Positions 48,909 to 58,275 are shown, counted from the stretch's first letter. The stretch is DNA of 64,000 nucleotides from Nostoc sp. NIES-4103 (GCF_002368335.1 NZ_AP018288.1:5963091-6027090); one strand, 5' to 3'. Notes: generated from the sequence alone by a model not told the origin. Translations and numbers: made by a program.

Positions 48909-51398
48909 ATGTTACGTATTCTCCTGATTGATGACAACCCTAACGATCGCCTCATTGCAATGCGTCAACTGAAGCGAGAGTTTGTTGACTTGGTAATAGA
49001 AGAGGTTGCCATTGCAGAAGAATTAACTCAAGCTTTACAAAACGGGCAATTTGACTTAGTTATCACCGATTATCAACTGCGCTGGAGTAATGGGTTAGAA
49101 GTATTACGAGCAATCAAAACTCGTTATCCTGACTGTCCGGTAATTATGTTTACCAACAGCGGTACTCAAGAAGTAGCAGTTGAAGCAATGAAGTCGGGAT
49201 TGGATGACTATGTTGTTAAGTCACCTCAACACTACGTAAGATTAACAGCAGCTGTTAGTTCAGCTATAGAGAGAACAGCAACTCGCCAAAAAGCTGCAAA
49301 ATTGGAGGTGCGTTTTCAAACACTACTCAACCGCTTAAATGTGGGGATTTATCGGGCAACTTTAGATGGTTCTTTACTAGAGTGCAATCCTGCATTTTTG
49401 CGTCTGTTGGGGTTGGGAACATTGCCAGAAGAACAAGCCAGTAGGTTGATTGAGCTTTATTTCCAGCCAGAAGATTATGCACAACTCAGCGAGCAACTGC
49501 GACAAAATGGAGAAGTGCGCGATCGCGAGATGCAACTAAGACGCGCAGATGGTAGTTTAATTTGGGTACGTGTCAGCAAAACCTTTACAAAAATAGATGG
49601 TAACACCATAGTTGACGGCTTAATCGAAGATATTAGCGATCGCAAACAAGTAGAGTTAGAACGAGAACAACTCCTCAGCCGCGAACAAGCAGCGCGGATG
49701 GAAGCTGAAGTTGAAAAGCAAAACTACAGTTTACTATCTGAAGCCAGCCGGCTGTTGGTATCTTCCCTCGATTACCGCACAACTTTAGGAAAGTTAGCTA
49801 ATTTAGTCGTTCCGACTTTAGCTGATTGCTGTTTTATTGATATTATCGAAAGTAATTTGACAGTATTTGAGGAACCAGTGATTGCTGCGACTACGCCGGA
49901 AATAGAAGCGCTGGTTCTTGTACTGAGAAAGCTTTATTTCACCTCAGCTGAGGTTGATTTTGGTGTCCGCAAGGTGTTGCAAACTCTTGAGTCAGAGTTA
50001 GTTACTGATGTACCCAATAGGTTTTTACCAGCCATGAGTCAGGATGAAGAACTCATGCGGTTAATCCATCAGATAAATGTTCAATCTTATATGGTTGTGC
50101 CTTTAGTCGCCCGTGGACGCAAGTTAGGTGCAATTACTTTTTTGACCACACAACCGCACCATCGCTACAGCAGCAGCAATTTAACTATGGCTATTGCACT
50201 GGCTCAACGAGCAGCTACAGCCATTGATAATGCTCAGCTTTACCAACAAGCTTTAGAAGCCAACCGCATCAAAGATGAGTTTCTAGCAGTATTGTCTCAC
50301 GAAATCAGAACGCCACTCAATCCGATTTTGGGTTGGACAAAACTTTTGCGTACCCATAAGCTTGATCAAAATAAGACGGCTTTCGCTTTGGAAACCATTG
50401 AACGGAATGCCCTATTACAAACTAAACTTATTGAAGATTTGCTAGATATCTCGCGTATTTTGCGAGGTAAGTTAAGCCTGAATGTTTGCCCCGTTGATTT
50501 AGCAACTATTATTAGAGCTGCAATGGAAACAGTCAGGCTGGCAGCTGAAGCCAAATCAATTCAAATTCATTCGGCTATTGATTCTGTTGTGTGTCAAGTG
50601 TTCGGCGATGCAGGACGCTTGCAACAAGTTGTCTGGAATTTACTTTCCAACGCCATTAAGTTTACTCCCGAAGGTGGACAAGTCGAGGTTTATTTACAGC
50701 AAGTTGAGTCTCAAGCGCAAATTTTGGTAAAAGACACAGGTAAAGGCATTACCCCAGATTTTCTTCCCTATGTATTTGATACCTTTCGCCAAGCTGATAG
50801 CGCCACCACTAGAAAATTTGGTGGCTTGGGTTTAGGACTGGCAATTGTCCGTTATCTGGTAGAAATGCATGGTGGAACTGTTTTAGCAGAAAGTCCTGGA
50901 GAAGGACAAGGAGCAACATTTACTATTAATTTGCCGATGATCCTTACCGAACCACAGGTGAGTAGCGAAGAAACTGATACAACTGCTACCAATGCTTCAG
51001 TTTTTCATGGTTTAAATATTCTAGTTGTAGACGATGACCCAGATTCTTTAGAATTAGTTACCTTTGTGCTGCAACAGTGTGATGCCAACGTCAAGGCAGT
51101 ATCATCAGCAACAAAAGCACTCTTTGCCATAGCAGAATCAAAACCAGATGTACTTGTCAGTGATATTGGTATGCCAGAAATGGATGGTTATATGCTGCTG
51201 CGGCAAATTAGATTAATGACAAAAGAGCAAGGTGGAGAGATTATTGCGATCGCTCTGACGGCTTATGCTGGTGAAGGCGATGAACAGCAAGCTTTGTCAG
51301 TGGGTTTTCAAGCCCATATTGCCAAACCAATAGATCCAGCTTTGCTAGTAGCAACTATTACTAACTTAGTACAAGAAGCTAAAAAAACTGATAACTGA
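48909..51398 (+). CDS. Hybrid histidine kinase: receiver-PAS-GAF-kinase-receiver
   Basis: An 829-residue soluble signalling protein. Order by eye: receiver (1-120, Asp in LVITDYQLRWSNG), PAS (135-250, ending VDGLIEDISDRKQ), coiled coil, GAF (275-440), HisKA with LAVLSHEIRTPLNPILGW (His near 465), HATPase with NLLSNAIKFTPEGG and GLGLGLAIVRYL (560-680), and a C-terminal receiver with VVDDDPDSLEL and LVSDIGMPEMDGY (700-820). The N-terminal receiver implies it accepts phosphate from another kinase, acting as a relay. No membrane segment is present. It opens a signalling block with the kinases at 52725 and 56234; its N-terminal receiver-PAS module is closely similar to that of the kinase at 56234, suggesting duplication. 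Confidence 0.93.
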   Translation: MLRILLIDDNPNDRLIAMRQLKREFVDLVIEEVAIAEELTQALQNGQFDLVITDYQLRWSNGLEVLRAIKTRYPDCPVIMFTNSGTQEVAVEAMKSGLDDYVVKSPQHYVRLTAAVSSAIERTATRQKAAKLEVRFQTLLNRLNVGIYRATLDGSLLECNPAFLRLLGLGTLPEEQASRLIELYFQPEDYAQLSEQLRQNGEVRDREMQLRRADGSLIWVRVSKTFTKIDGNTIVDGLIEDISDRKQVELEREQLLSREQAARMEAEVEKQNYSLLSEASRLLVSSLDYRTTLGKLANLVVPTLADCCFIDIIESNLTVFEEPVIAATTPEIEALVLVLRKLYFTSAEVDFGVRKVLQTLESELVTDVPNRFLPAMSQDEELMRLIHQINVQSYMVVPLVARGRKLGAITFLTTQPHHRYSSSNLTMAIALAQRAATAIDNAQLYQQALEANRIKDEFLAVLSHEIRTPLNPILGWTKLLRTHKLDQNKTAFALETIERNALLQTKLIEDLLDISRILRGKLSLNVCPVDLATIIRAAMETVRLAAEAKSIQIHSAIDSVVCQVFGDAGRLQQVVWNLLSNAIKFTPEGGQVEVYLQQVESQAQILVKDTGKGITPDFLPYVFDTFRQADSATTRKFGGLGLGLAIVRYLVEMHGGTVLAESPGEGQGATFTINLPMILTEPQVSSEETDTTATNASVFHGLNILVVDDDPDSLELVTFVLQQCDANVKAVSSATKALFAIAESKPDVLVSDIGMPEMDGYMLLRQIRLMTKEQGGEIIAIALTAYAGEGDEQQALSVGFQAHIAKPIDPALLVATITNLVQEAKKTDN

Positions 51399-51461
51399 TG
51401 ACTGTGAACAATGGAATATTTTTTTAGTTGGAAGTCTTCTAGAAAGCTCATCAAATCATAA

Positions 51462-51497
51462 TTGACAATCAAAACAAAGTACGTATAATAATACGTA
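51462..51497 (+). promoter_or_regulatory. Consensus sigma-70 promoter with overlapping palindromic operator
   Basis: TTGACA (51462-51467) and TATAAT (51484-51489) are separated by 16 bp. The -10 box overlaps a perfect inverted repeat TACGTAT-AATA-ATACGTA (51480-51486 with 51491-51497). Located about 60 bp before the Phd-like antitoxin start. A repressor binding the palindrome would block RNA polymerase, as in self-regulated toxin-antitoxin operons. Confidence 0.8.
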
Positions 51498-51558
51498 TAA
51501 GGTTAATCCATCTTATTGAATTTTGTTAAATCAGCGTTTTTTGAAAACGCAACCGCCT

Positions 51559-52053
51559 ATGTATATAGGGACTTTCAGTAATATCTACTCAGATGAGATC
51601 ATTACTGCCACAGAATTGAATCGTCAGCCTGGACGAATTTTAGATAAAGCTTTAGAACGTCCAATAACAATTACTCGCAATGATCAATCTTTTGCTTTGT
51701 TGCGGCGTGAGGAAGTAACTTTTCTGGTCAAGACAGCAACACAGAGTAAAACTATATTTGAGTTGTTAACCGTCGCTTTTTGTTTGTTAATGGGGAAAGA
51801 AATCGGCTTTGAAAATCCTTATGGATGGCTGAGAGTATTTGATGCTGAAGAACTCCAAGACTTTATCAAAGAAGTTAGCGAAGCTTTTCGGTTGATTGAT
51901 TCCTCGAATCATGCATGGGATATGATTGACGCGATTATACACGAATGGCACGAGAGCGCCATAGCGATCGCTAGTCCTGAATTAGCAGCAGCTTTTAGTG
52001 ATGAGACAGATGAAGTACCATTAACTAAACCCTCTGCTCACAGTGCTACGTGA
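51559..52053 (+). CDS. Phd/YefM-like antitoxin with long C-terminal extension
   Basis: A 164-residue protein. Residues about 8-50 resemble a Phd/YefM DNA-binding domain (SDEIITATELNRQPGRILDK, then PITITRNDQSFALLRRE). The C-terminal 110 residues are much longer than in most such antitoxins (usually about 80 in total) and form a separate helical domain (FELLTVAFCLLMGKEIGFEN, WDMIDAIIHEWHESA). It is followed by a toxin-like gene overlapping its stop codon region. A promoter with an overlapping palindrome lies upstream and would suit autorepression by this protein. The ATG at 51559 is preferred over a TTG at 51523. Confidence 0.78.
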   Translation: MYIGTFSNIYSDEIITATELNRQPGRILDKALERPITITRNDQSFALLRREEVTFLVKTATQSKTIFELLTVAFCLLMGKEIGFENPYGWLRVFDAEELQDFIKEVSEAFRLIDSSNHAWDMIDAIIHEWHESAIAIASPELAAAFSDETDEVPLTKPSAHSAT

Positions 52054-52061
52054 ATTTTCGT

Positions 52062-52436
52062 ATGTCAGAAAATCCTCCAGAAAATCCCATAGCAGAGAAT
52101 GTGGAGCCGCCAGAAGTAAAACTGACGGCTCCTACATTATCTATTACAGAAAACACTTGGTTAGTCGTAGCTAAAAATAATCGAGTTAATCGGGACTGGG
52201 AAGCCTTGATGCAGCGCCATCCAGAAAACTCTCGCCGTTGTTATGAAGATTTATCTACTGCACCAACAACTAGACGACTTGGACGTATTTTTCCTTTAAA
52301 AGGCAAACTCTACAGAGGAGCTTGGGAATATGAAGTCACAAAAGGCGATAGAGTATTTTACGTTCCTGATGAAGAACAGTTAAAAGTTGTTGTTTACTAT
52401 GCAGGAAAGCATCCACAATCTGCACCTGTACCATAA
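52062..52436 (+). CDS. RelE/ParE-like putative toxin
   Basis: A 124-residue protein. After a disordered, Pro/Glu-rich N-terminus, residues 38-120 show a RelE-type arrangement: VAKNNRVNRDWEALMQRHPE, a helix with ENSRRCYEDL, and GKLYRGAWEYEVTKGDRVFY VPDEEQ-type strands ending KVVVYYAGKHP. The order helix, helix, three strands with KLYRGAWEYEV and DRVFY is that of RelE/ParE superfamily toxins. A GTG at 52050 overlapping the antitoxin stop codon (GTGA), or the ATG at 52062, is the start. Its partner is the Phd-like protein upstream. The target (ribosome or gyrase) is not determined. Confidence 0.72.
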   Translation: MSENPPENPIAENVEPPEVKLTAPTLSITENTWLVVAKNNRVNRDWEALMQRHPENSRRCYEDLSTAPTTRRLGRIFPLKGKLYRGAWEYEVTKGDRVFYVPDEEQLKVVVYYAGKHPQSAPVP

Positions 52437-52527
52437 TTCAAATCTTGCACCTTACCCTGAGTACGCCTTGAACTTAAATTCAAGGCTCATAGCTAAAGTC
52501 CGTTAAAACGGGCTAGAATTTATATTT

Positions 52528-52696
52528 AGTAAGCTAATCGCAAACTTCAGCTTTGAGCCAAGAAATTGATTTCTTGGCGGAAGATAGGGTAATTCCTGTC
52601 TCAGATCAAGCGATCGCCCTTTTGGCTTCTGGCATAATTATTTTTACCAACGAGCTGCGGAATTTAGACCACTTTAATAAAATAAATAAAGCGTAA
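52528..52696 (+). pseudogene. Possible remnant of a PIN-domain (VapC-like) toxin
   Basis: A short open stretch without a clear start encodes AEDRVIPVSDQAIALLASG followed by IIIFTNELRNLDHFNKINKA and a stop. The pattern, IP...D..IA.lA...G.IiiT.N..hF.+I, resembles the C-terminal end of PIN-domain toxins. The first half of such a protein is absent. It lies between the RelE-like toxin gene and the next kinase, so it may be a decayed TA gene. Confidence is low because the region is short. Confidence 0.35.
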
Positions 52697-52724
52697 ATCA
52701 TTAATACTACCAGGAGGGTGAGTG

Positions 52725-55706
52725 ATGCAAAATGCAAATCACTCCTGGCAGCTACAAGACTACGGCATTGCTGTACTTGCCAGCGCTTTAGCACTTTTAT
52801 TTTCCCTACTCATATCGCCACTGCTGGAAAACGTGAGCTTCTCGATGTTTTTTGCAGCGGTAGTGTTTAGTTCGTGGTATGGTAGCTACAAATCGGGTCT
52901 TATAGCTACTCTCCTTTGTAGCTTAGCTATTGTTTTCTTCTTTTTACAGCCCGCCCATTTACCGTATGTTTTAACGCTGGATGGTATTATCCGTTTGGGG
53001 TTGTTTGCCGCTGTATCTCTGTTCACCAATGAGTTGAATGCTGCTAGAAAACGAGCCGAATTAAGGCTGCGAGAAAGTGAAAATCGCTATCGGCAAATGG
53101 TAGAGGCGGTACAGGACTATGCCATTTACATACTTGACCCAGAGGGGCGAATTATCACTTGGAATACTGGTGCAGAACGTATTCAAGGTTACACAGCTAA
53201 AGAAATTTTAGGTCAACATTTCTCCCGTTTCTACACAGCCACTGACTTAAAGCGAAGTCATCCTGATCGCTTGCTTGAGGTAGCCGCATCTACTGGAAAG
53301 TTTACTGAAGAAGGTTGGCGAGTCCGTAAAGATGGCTCTTATTTTTACGCTAGTGTTCTGATTACAGCTTTGCGAGATGAACAAGGAAACTTATCTGGCT
53401 TCTGTGAAGTTGTACGTGATATCACACAACGTAAGCAGTCAGAAAACGAACTGAGAATGCAGGCGCGGCAACAAGAAGCGATCGCTCAGTTGGGTCAATT
53501 GGCACTTTCTGGTATAGATTTAGCAACGCTGCTCAATGCCACCTGCACTTTGGTAGCTCAAACTTTAGATATAGAATACACTCAAGTCTTGCAACTACTA
53601 CCACAGCAAGGTGTTTTGCTGTTACTGGGAGGTATGGGATGGCAGCCGGAATTAATTAATCGTACCACAGTCAGCGCCGGCACTGATTCTCAAGCAGGCT
53701 ATACATTGCTTGTCAATCAGCCAGTGATTCTGACAGACCTCCGCACAGAAACCCGGTTTCGCGGTTCTCCCTTGCTATTGAATTACGGAGTTATCAGTGG
53801 TATTAGCGTCATTATCAACGGATATCAATCACCTTGGGGAATTTTAGGTGTTCACACCACTCGTCAAAGAAACTTTACCCCAAATGATATTAATTTTTTG
53901 CAAGGTGTTGCCAATATAGTCGCTGAAGCAATCGACCGGGGAGAGTCAGCACAAGCATTACAAGAAAGTCATAACCTGTTAGAAAGTATCATTGAAGGCA
54001 CCAATGATGCTGTATTTCTCAAAGACCGCCAAGGATGCTACCAACTGATTAATACAACTGCGGCGCGAATTTTCGGTAGCCCTAAAGATGAGATTGTGGG
54101 TAAAGACGATATTCAACTACTTCCGGGTGACATTGCGGCGGCCATTAGAGAAACTGATCGTCGGATCATGAACAGAGGCAAAACAGAAGTTGTTGAAGAA
54201 CTGATGACAAAGGCGGGTAGCCTGCATACCTATCTGTCCACCAAAGACCCCTACCGAGATGCAGTCGGTAACATCATTGGTTTAATTGGTATAGCAACAG
54301 ACATTACAGAACGTAAGCGGGCGGAAGCAGCACTGTATCGCTCGAATCAGCGTTTAGCAACTTTACAAGCAATTGACCATGCTATTTTAAGAGCAGAGTC
54401 ACCAGAACAAATTGCCCAAGCTGCCTTGGAGCGTTTGACCAATGTAATTGCCTGCCAGCAAGCCGCTGTGATTTTGTTTAATTTCAACACCAGTGAAGCC
54501 CAAATCTTGGCGGGGCAAATTGCTGGTAATTATACGGGGACACTAGTATCGATTAATCAATTAACGCCCGTAGAGATGGTGAGGTATCGAGAACCGATTT
54601 TATATATAGATGATATTGCAACTTGGAGCGATCGCACACCAGCCCTAGAATATCAGTTGGCAGCAGGTTCTCGAAGTTTCCTAGCAGTGGCGTTGCAAGT
54701 TGAGGGCAATTTGATCGGCGACTTAACTTTATTTGCCAACCAACCTGCTGCTTTTGATTTAGAAAGCCAAGCCATCGCCACCGAAATTACCAATCAACTA
54801 GCGATCGCCATCCAGCAATCCCGACTGCGCGAACAACTGCAAAACTACGCCAATGAACTAGAACAACGAGTAGCCGAACGCACAGCCGCCCTTGTGGAAG
54901 CCAACAGTGAGTTAGAAACCTTTGGCTATTCCGTATCCCACGATTTACGCGCACCTCTGCGTTCAGTACAAGGCTTAGCCCAAGCACTCCAAGAAGACTA
55001 CGGTGACCAATTAGACAGCGATGGGCAAGAGTATATCCAGCGGATTGTGGCCTCAGCTGAACGCATGGATGGATTAATTCAAGACCTGCTCAACTACTCC
55101 CGCCTCAGTCGGGCTGAAATGAAGCTACGGTTATTAAACTTGACAGAAATCGTCACATATGCAGTAGCTCAATTGGAAGCAGAACTGCGATCGCGACAAG
55201 CTCAGGTAACTATCGAACAGCCATTTCCAGAAGTTAGGGGACATTACACAACCCTGATGCAAGTAATCGTTAACCTCCTCAGCAACGCCATCAAATTTGT
55301 CCCCCCTAACAGGCAGCCCCAAATTCGTGTATGGGCAGAAATGGTGGAAGCTCTTGAGCAGGGGTGCAGGAGTGCAGGGGTGCAGGGGAGCAGGGGACCC
55401 CAAAGCCCCCCATCTCCCTCATCCCCCTCATCCCCCCCATCCTCCTCATCTCCCCACTCCCCACTCCCAAAACTCCGCCTCTGGGTCGAAGACAACGGCA
55501 TTGGCATCGCGCCAGAGCATCAAGAGCGAATTTTTAACGTGTTTGAAAGGTTACACAGTGAAGAGAGTTACCCTGGTTCCGGCATTGGCTTAGCAATTGT
55601 CCGTAAGGGAATTGATCGCATGGGGGGACGTGTCGGCGTAGAATCGGCATTAGGGCAAGGTAGCCGCTTTTGGATCGAACTACAAACAGACACTATGGAC
55701 ACATGA
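52725..55706 (+). CDS. Membrane sensor histidine kinase with DUF4118, PAS and GAF domains
   Basis: A 993-residue kinase. By eye: four membrane segments of a KdpD-like DUF4118 domain (10-105, ISPLLENVSFSMFFAAVVFSS-type start), PAS (120-240), GAF (255-400), PAS (415-530), GAF (545-700), coiled coil (NELEQRVAERTAAL), phytochrome-type HisKA with GYSVSHDLRAPLRSV (His near 745), and HATPase with NLLSNAIKFVPPN and VEDNGIGIAPEHQ. AGGAGG 7 nt before the ATG at 52725 decides the start. Residues about 876-913, within the ATPase domain, are repeat-encoded low complexity (PPSPSSPSSPPSSSS). Its last codons overlap the next regulator gene (ATGA), so the two should work together. Confidence 0.93.
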   Translation: MQNANHSWQLQDYGIAVLASALALLFSLLISPLLENVSFSMFFAAVVFSSWYGSYKSGLIATLLCSLAIVFFFLQPAHLPYVLTLDGIIRLGLFAAVSLFTNELNAARKRAELRLRESENRYRQMVEAVQDYAIYILDPEGRIITWNTGAERIQGYTAKEILGQHFSRFYTATDLKRSHPDRLLEVAASTGKFTEEGWRVRKDGSYFYASVLITALRDEQGNLSGFCEVVRDITQRKQSENELRMQARQQEAIAQLGQLALSGIDLATLLNATCTLVAQTLDIEYTQVLQLLPQQGVLLLLGGMGWQPELINRTTVSAGTDSQAGYTLLVNQPVILTDLRTETRFRGSPLLLNYGVISGISVIINGYQSPWGILGVHTTRQRNFTPNDINFLQGVANIVAEAIDRGESAQALQESHNLLESIIEGTNDAVFLKDRQGCYQLINTTAARIFGSPKDEIVGKDDIQLLPGDIAAAIRETDRRIMNRGKTEVVEELMTKAGSLHTYLSTKDPYRDAVGNIIGLIGIATDITERKRAEAALYRSNQRLATLQAIDHAILRAESPEQIAQAALERLTNVIACQQAAVILFNFNTSEAQILAGQIAGNYTGTLVSINQLTPVEMVRYREPILYIDDIATWSDRTPALEYQLAAGSRSFLAVALQVEGNLIGDLTLFANQPAAFDLESQAIATEITNQLAIAIQQSRLREQLQNYANELEQRVAERTAALVEANSELETFGYSVSHDLRAPLRSVQGLAQALQEDYGDQLDSDGQEYIQRIVASAERMDGLIQDLLNYSRLSRAEMKLRLLNLTEIVTYAVAQLEAELRSRQAQVTIEQPFPEVRGHYTTLMQVIVNLLSNAIKFVPPNRQPQIRVWAEMVEALEQGCRSAGVQGSRGPQSPPSPSSPSSPPSSSSPHSPLPKLRLWVEDNGIGIAPEHQERIFNVFERLHSEESYPGSGIGLAIVRKGIDRMGGRVGVESALGQGSRFWIELQTDTMDT
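55352..55462. repeat. Dispersed low-complexity repeat in the ATPase domain of a kinase gene
   Basis: GCAGGGG/GAGCAGGGG units followed by CATCCCCC/CATCTCCC C/T-rich units, the same classes as the intergenic arrays elsewhere, are read in frame for about 37 codons between the N and G1 boxes of the ATPase domain. Confidence 0.9.
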
Positions 55707-56158
55707 ACACCGCAGAGCAACAAACCATTTTGTTGGCAGAGGACGACTCGAATCAAGTCCTATTAATTCGGCGTGCATTACGCAAAGCGAATCTTACACA
55801 AATTCTACAAGTTGTGAACGACGGAGAAGCCGCCATTGCTTACCTGTGTGGTGAAGGAAATTACGCTGACCGCAAGTCTTATCCTCTGCCGATACTGGTT
55901 TTGTTAGACTTGAAGATGCCTCGCAAATCTGGGTTTGAAGTGTTAGAGTGGCTCAAACAACAACCTGAATTAAAACGCCTACCAGTCATAGTCTTGACAA
56001 CTTCCACAGAAATGCACGACATTCAAAAGGCTTATGACTTGGGTGTCAACTCCTACTTAGTCAAACCTGTGGCATTCAATGACCTGACTGCAATGATAAA
56101 GTTACTAGAGGCCTACTGGATTAATTTAAATCAACGGCCATTTGTTTACACCGACTGA
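55703..56158 (+). CDS. Stand-alone response regulator (Rcp1 type)
   Basis: A 151-residue single-domain regulator. Acidic pocket LLAEDDSNQVLLIRRALRKA, phospho-acceptor Asp in LVLLDLKMPRKSGFEVLEWL, then IVLTTSTEMHDIQKAYDLG and SYLVKPVAFNDL (Lys). This is the response regulator type that accompanies phytochrome-like kinases in cyanobacteria. Its start overlaps the stop of the kinase gene upstream by 4 nt, so they are translationally coupled. No output domain: it probably acts by protein-protein contact or as a relay to the next kinase. Confidence 0.93.
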   Translation: MNTAEQQTILLAEDDSNQVLLIRRALRKANLTQILQVVNDGEAAIAYLCGEGNYADRKSYPLPILVLLDLKMPRKSGFEVLEWLKQQPELKRLPVIVLTTSTEMHDIQKAYDLGVNSYLVKPVAFNDLTAMIKLLEAYWINLNQRPFVYTD

Positions 56159-56233
56159 CAGTTTATTTGATACCAAGTAACCTCACTACACCTCTCCAAC
56201 CCCTATGTAAAACTTTCAAGCATCCATAGCCTC

Positions 56234-58219
56234 ATGCACATTCTGATTATTGACGACGATTCAAACGACCGCTTCATGATTATTAGAGAGATGCGGCGGG
56301 AGTTCTCTGATGTACAGGTGGAGGAAGTGGGTGAACCAGAAGAGTTCGAGCAAGCATTGGCAGCAGGTCAATTTGACCTGACAATAACCGACTACCAACT
56401 GCGCTGGACTACTGGTTTAGAAATATTACGTACCCTAAAGAACCGCTTTCCTGATCGCCCTGTAATTATGTTTACAAATACAGGCACTCAGGAAATTGCC
56501 GTTGAGGCCATGAAGAATGGACTCGATGATTACATCCTCAAGTCATCCAAACACCTTGTACGATTGTCAACCTCGGTGAGGTCTGTTTTAGAACGCAACG
56601 AAACTCGACGTAGAGCCAGCTTTTTTGAAAATCGCCTGCAATCTTTACTCAACCAATTAAATGTAGGTGTGTTTCGCGCCATTCCAGACGGAGGACTACT
56701 AGAAGTTAACAGTGCTTTTCTTAGGGTTTTAAGAGTAAAGTCTTTAGACGAAATCCGTTCTAATAGTAACTTTGATGCAATTTTTTCCAAAGCGGGAGAT
56801 CTGACACCACAACGGAGACGAGAACGGGAATTAAAGTTATGCAGAGCCGATGGTAGCTTGATTTGGCTTGCAGTCAATGAAACTCTGAATACGACTAATG
56901 GCGAAGCGGTAATTGATGGACTGATAGAAGACATCACCGGGCGCAAACGCGCAGAAGAGTCGCTCAAACGCTATGCTACTAGATTAAGAACTCTACAAGA
57001 GTTGGATCGCTCGATTCTGCGGGCAATGTCACCCACAGGAATTGCCCAAGCTGCTCTTGCTGCTACTTATCCGTTACTTCCCTGTCAGGTACTGGATGTG
57101 ACATTATTTGATTTGTCAACTCAGCAAGCTACCGTGTTGGCTGTTCAATCTAACGATGGCATTGATTTGAGCATCGGTGAAACTTTCCCATTGTCAGATT
57201 TTTGCCATATTGAAACCTTGCAACAAAACCAAGCACTGCTCATTGAAAACCTAGCTGAACAACCTAGACTTTATCTTCTGCAACAGAGACTGTTTGACCA
57301 AGGTATTCGCTTGATCATGAATGTACCTTTAATTGCTCAAGGACAGCTCATCGGCTGTTTCAACTTGGGAGCAATTCAACCAAGGTCATTAACTGACGAA
57401 GACATGGATAATGCTTATGAAGTGGCGAATCAGCTAGCGATCGCCATCGAGCAATCCCGGATGCGTGAGGAATTGCACCGCTACACCGAACAATTGGAAC
57501 AATTAGTGAGTAACCGCACACAACAGTTAGAAGAAGCCAATAGCGCTTTGGAAGCCTTTGCTTATTCTATTTCCCACGACTTACAAGAACCTCTGCGTGC
57601 TATGCGGGGATTTGCTTCCATTTTATTAGAAGAATATGATACAGCTTTAAATTCAGTCGGGCAAGATTTATTGCATCGCCTCGCCAGTAGCGTCGAGCGG
57701 ATGGACAACTTACTGGTGGACTTATTAGCATACAGCCGTTTGAGTCGCGTTGATTTGCCGGTTCAGCCAATAAACCTCAACTTGCTTGTAAGACAAGTAC
57801 TAACGCAACTAGAGCCTTCCTTACAAGAAAAACAGGCGCAAGTTATAGTTACTGAACCTATGCTGGAAGTTGTGGGGAATTACCGCACAGTCGAGCAAGT
57901 TATCACAAATCTTTTAACCAATAGCATCAAATTTGTCGCTGCTGGAGTGCAACCGCAAGTAAAACTATGGACACAACGGCGCGATCGCTCGGTACGCTTG
58001 TGGGTAGAAGACAACGGCATTGGCATCCAACCCCAGCATTTAGAGCGGATTTTCGCCGTTTTTGAGCGCCTGCATAGCATAGAAGCTTATCCAGGTACAG
58101 GAATTGGACTAGCGATCGTCCGTAAAGGCATCGAACGCATGGGAGGTCAGGTAGGCGTGGAGTCAGCAGTCGGTCAAGGTAGCCGCTTTTGGATTGAACT
58201 ACCAGAATTTGTCAAATAA
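56234..58219 (+). CDS. Histidine kinase with N-terminal receiver, PAS and GAF domains
   Basis: A 661-residue soluble kinase. Receiver (1-120, Asp in LTITDYQLRWTTG), PAS (135-245, VIDGLIEDITGRK), GAF (265-410), a coiled coil, HisKA with AYSISHDLQEPLRAMRGF (His near 454), and HATPase with NLLTNSIKFVAAG, VEDNGIGIQPQHLERIF and GTGIGLAIVRKG (545-655). The receiver and PAS resemble those of the kinase at 48909, while the kinase core resembles the one at 52725, minus the repeat insertion. It follows the single-domain regulator by 75 nt and probably belongs to the same operon. Confidence 0.93.
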   Translation: MHILIIDDDSNDRFMIIREMRREFSDVQVEEVGEPEEFEQALAAGQFDLTITDYQLRWTTGLEILRTLKNRFPDRPVIMFTNTGTQEIAVEAMKNGLDDYILKSSKHLVRLSTSVRSVLERNETRRRASFFENRLQSLLNQLNVGVFRAIPDGGLLEVNSAFLRVLRVKSLDEIRSNSNFDAIFSKAGDLTPQRRRERELKLCRADGSLIWLAVNETLNTTNGEAVIDGLIEDITGRKRAEESLKRYATRLRTLQELDRSILRAMSPTGIAQAALAATYPLLPCQVLDVTLFDLSTQQATVLAVQSNDGIDLSIGETFPLSDFCHIETLQQNQALLIENLAEQPRLYLLQQRLFDQGIRLIMNVPLIAQGQLIGCFNLGAIQPRSLTDEDMDNAYEVANQLAIAIEQSRMREELHRYTEQLEQLVSNRTQQLEEANSALEAFAYSISHDLQEPLRAMRGFASILLEEYDTALNSVGQDLLHRLASSVERMDNLLVDLLAYSRLSRVDLPVQPINLNLLVRQVLTQLEPSLQEKQAQVIVTEPMLEVVGNYRTVEQVITNLLTNSIKFVAAGVQPQVKLWTQRRDRSVRLWVEDNGIGIQPQHLERIFAVFERLHSIEAYPGTGIGLAIVRKGIERMGGQVGVESAVGQGSRFWIELPEFVK

Positions 58220-58275
58220 GGGTGTCCTCACCCACCCTTAAGACAAAGGACGGGTGAGGACACCCATCCCACAAT
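58220..58275. repeat. Perfect 14-bp inverted repeat, terminator-like
   Basis: GGGTGTCCTCACCC (58220-58233) and its exact complement (58252-58265) are followed by ATCCCACAATAAAAT. The right arm belongs to the same dispersed family as the GAGACGCCCATCCCACAAG copies at 36413 and 47119. It lies directly after the kinase stop codon. Confidence 0.75.
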
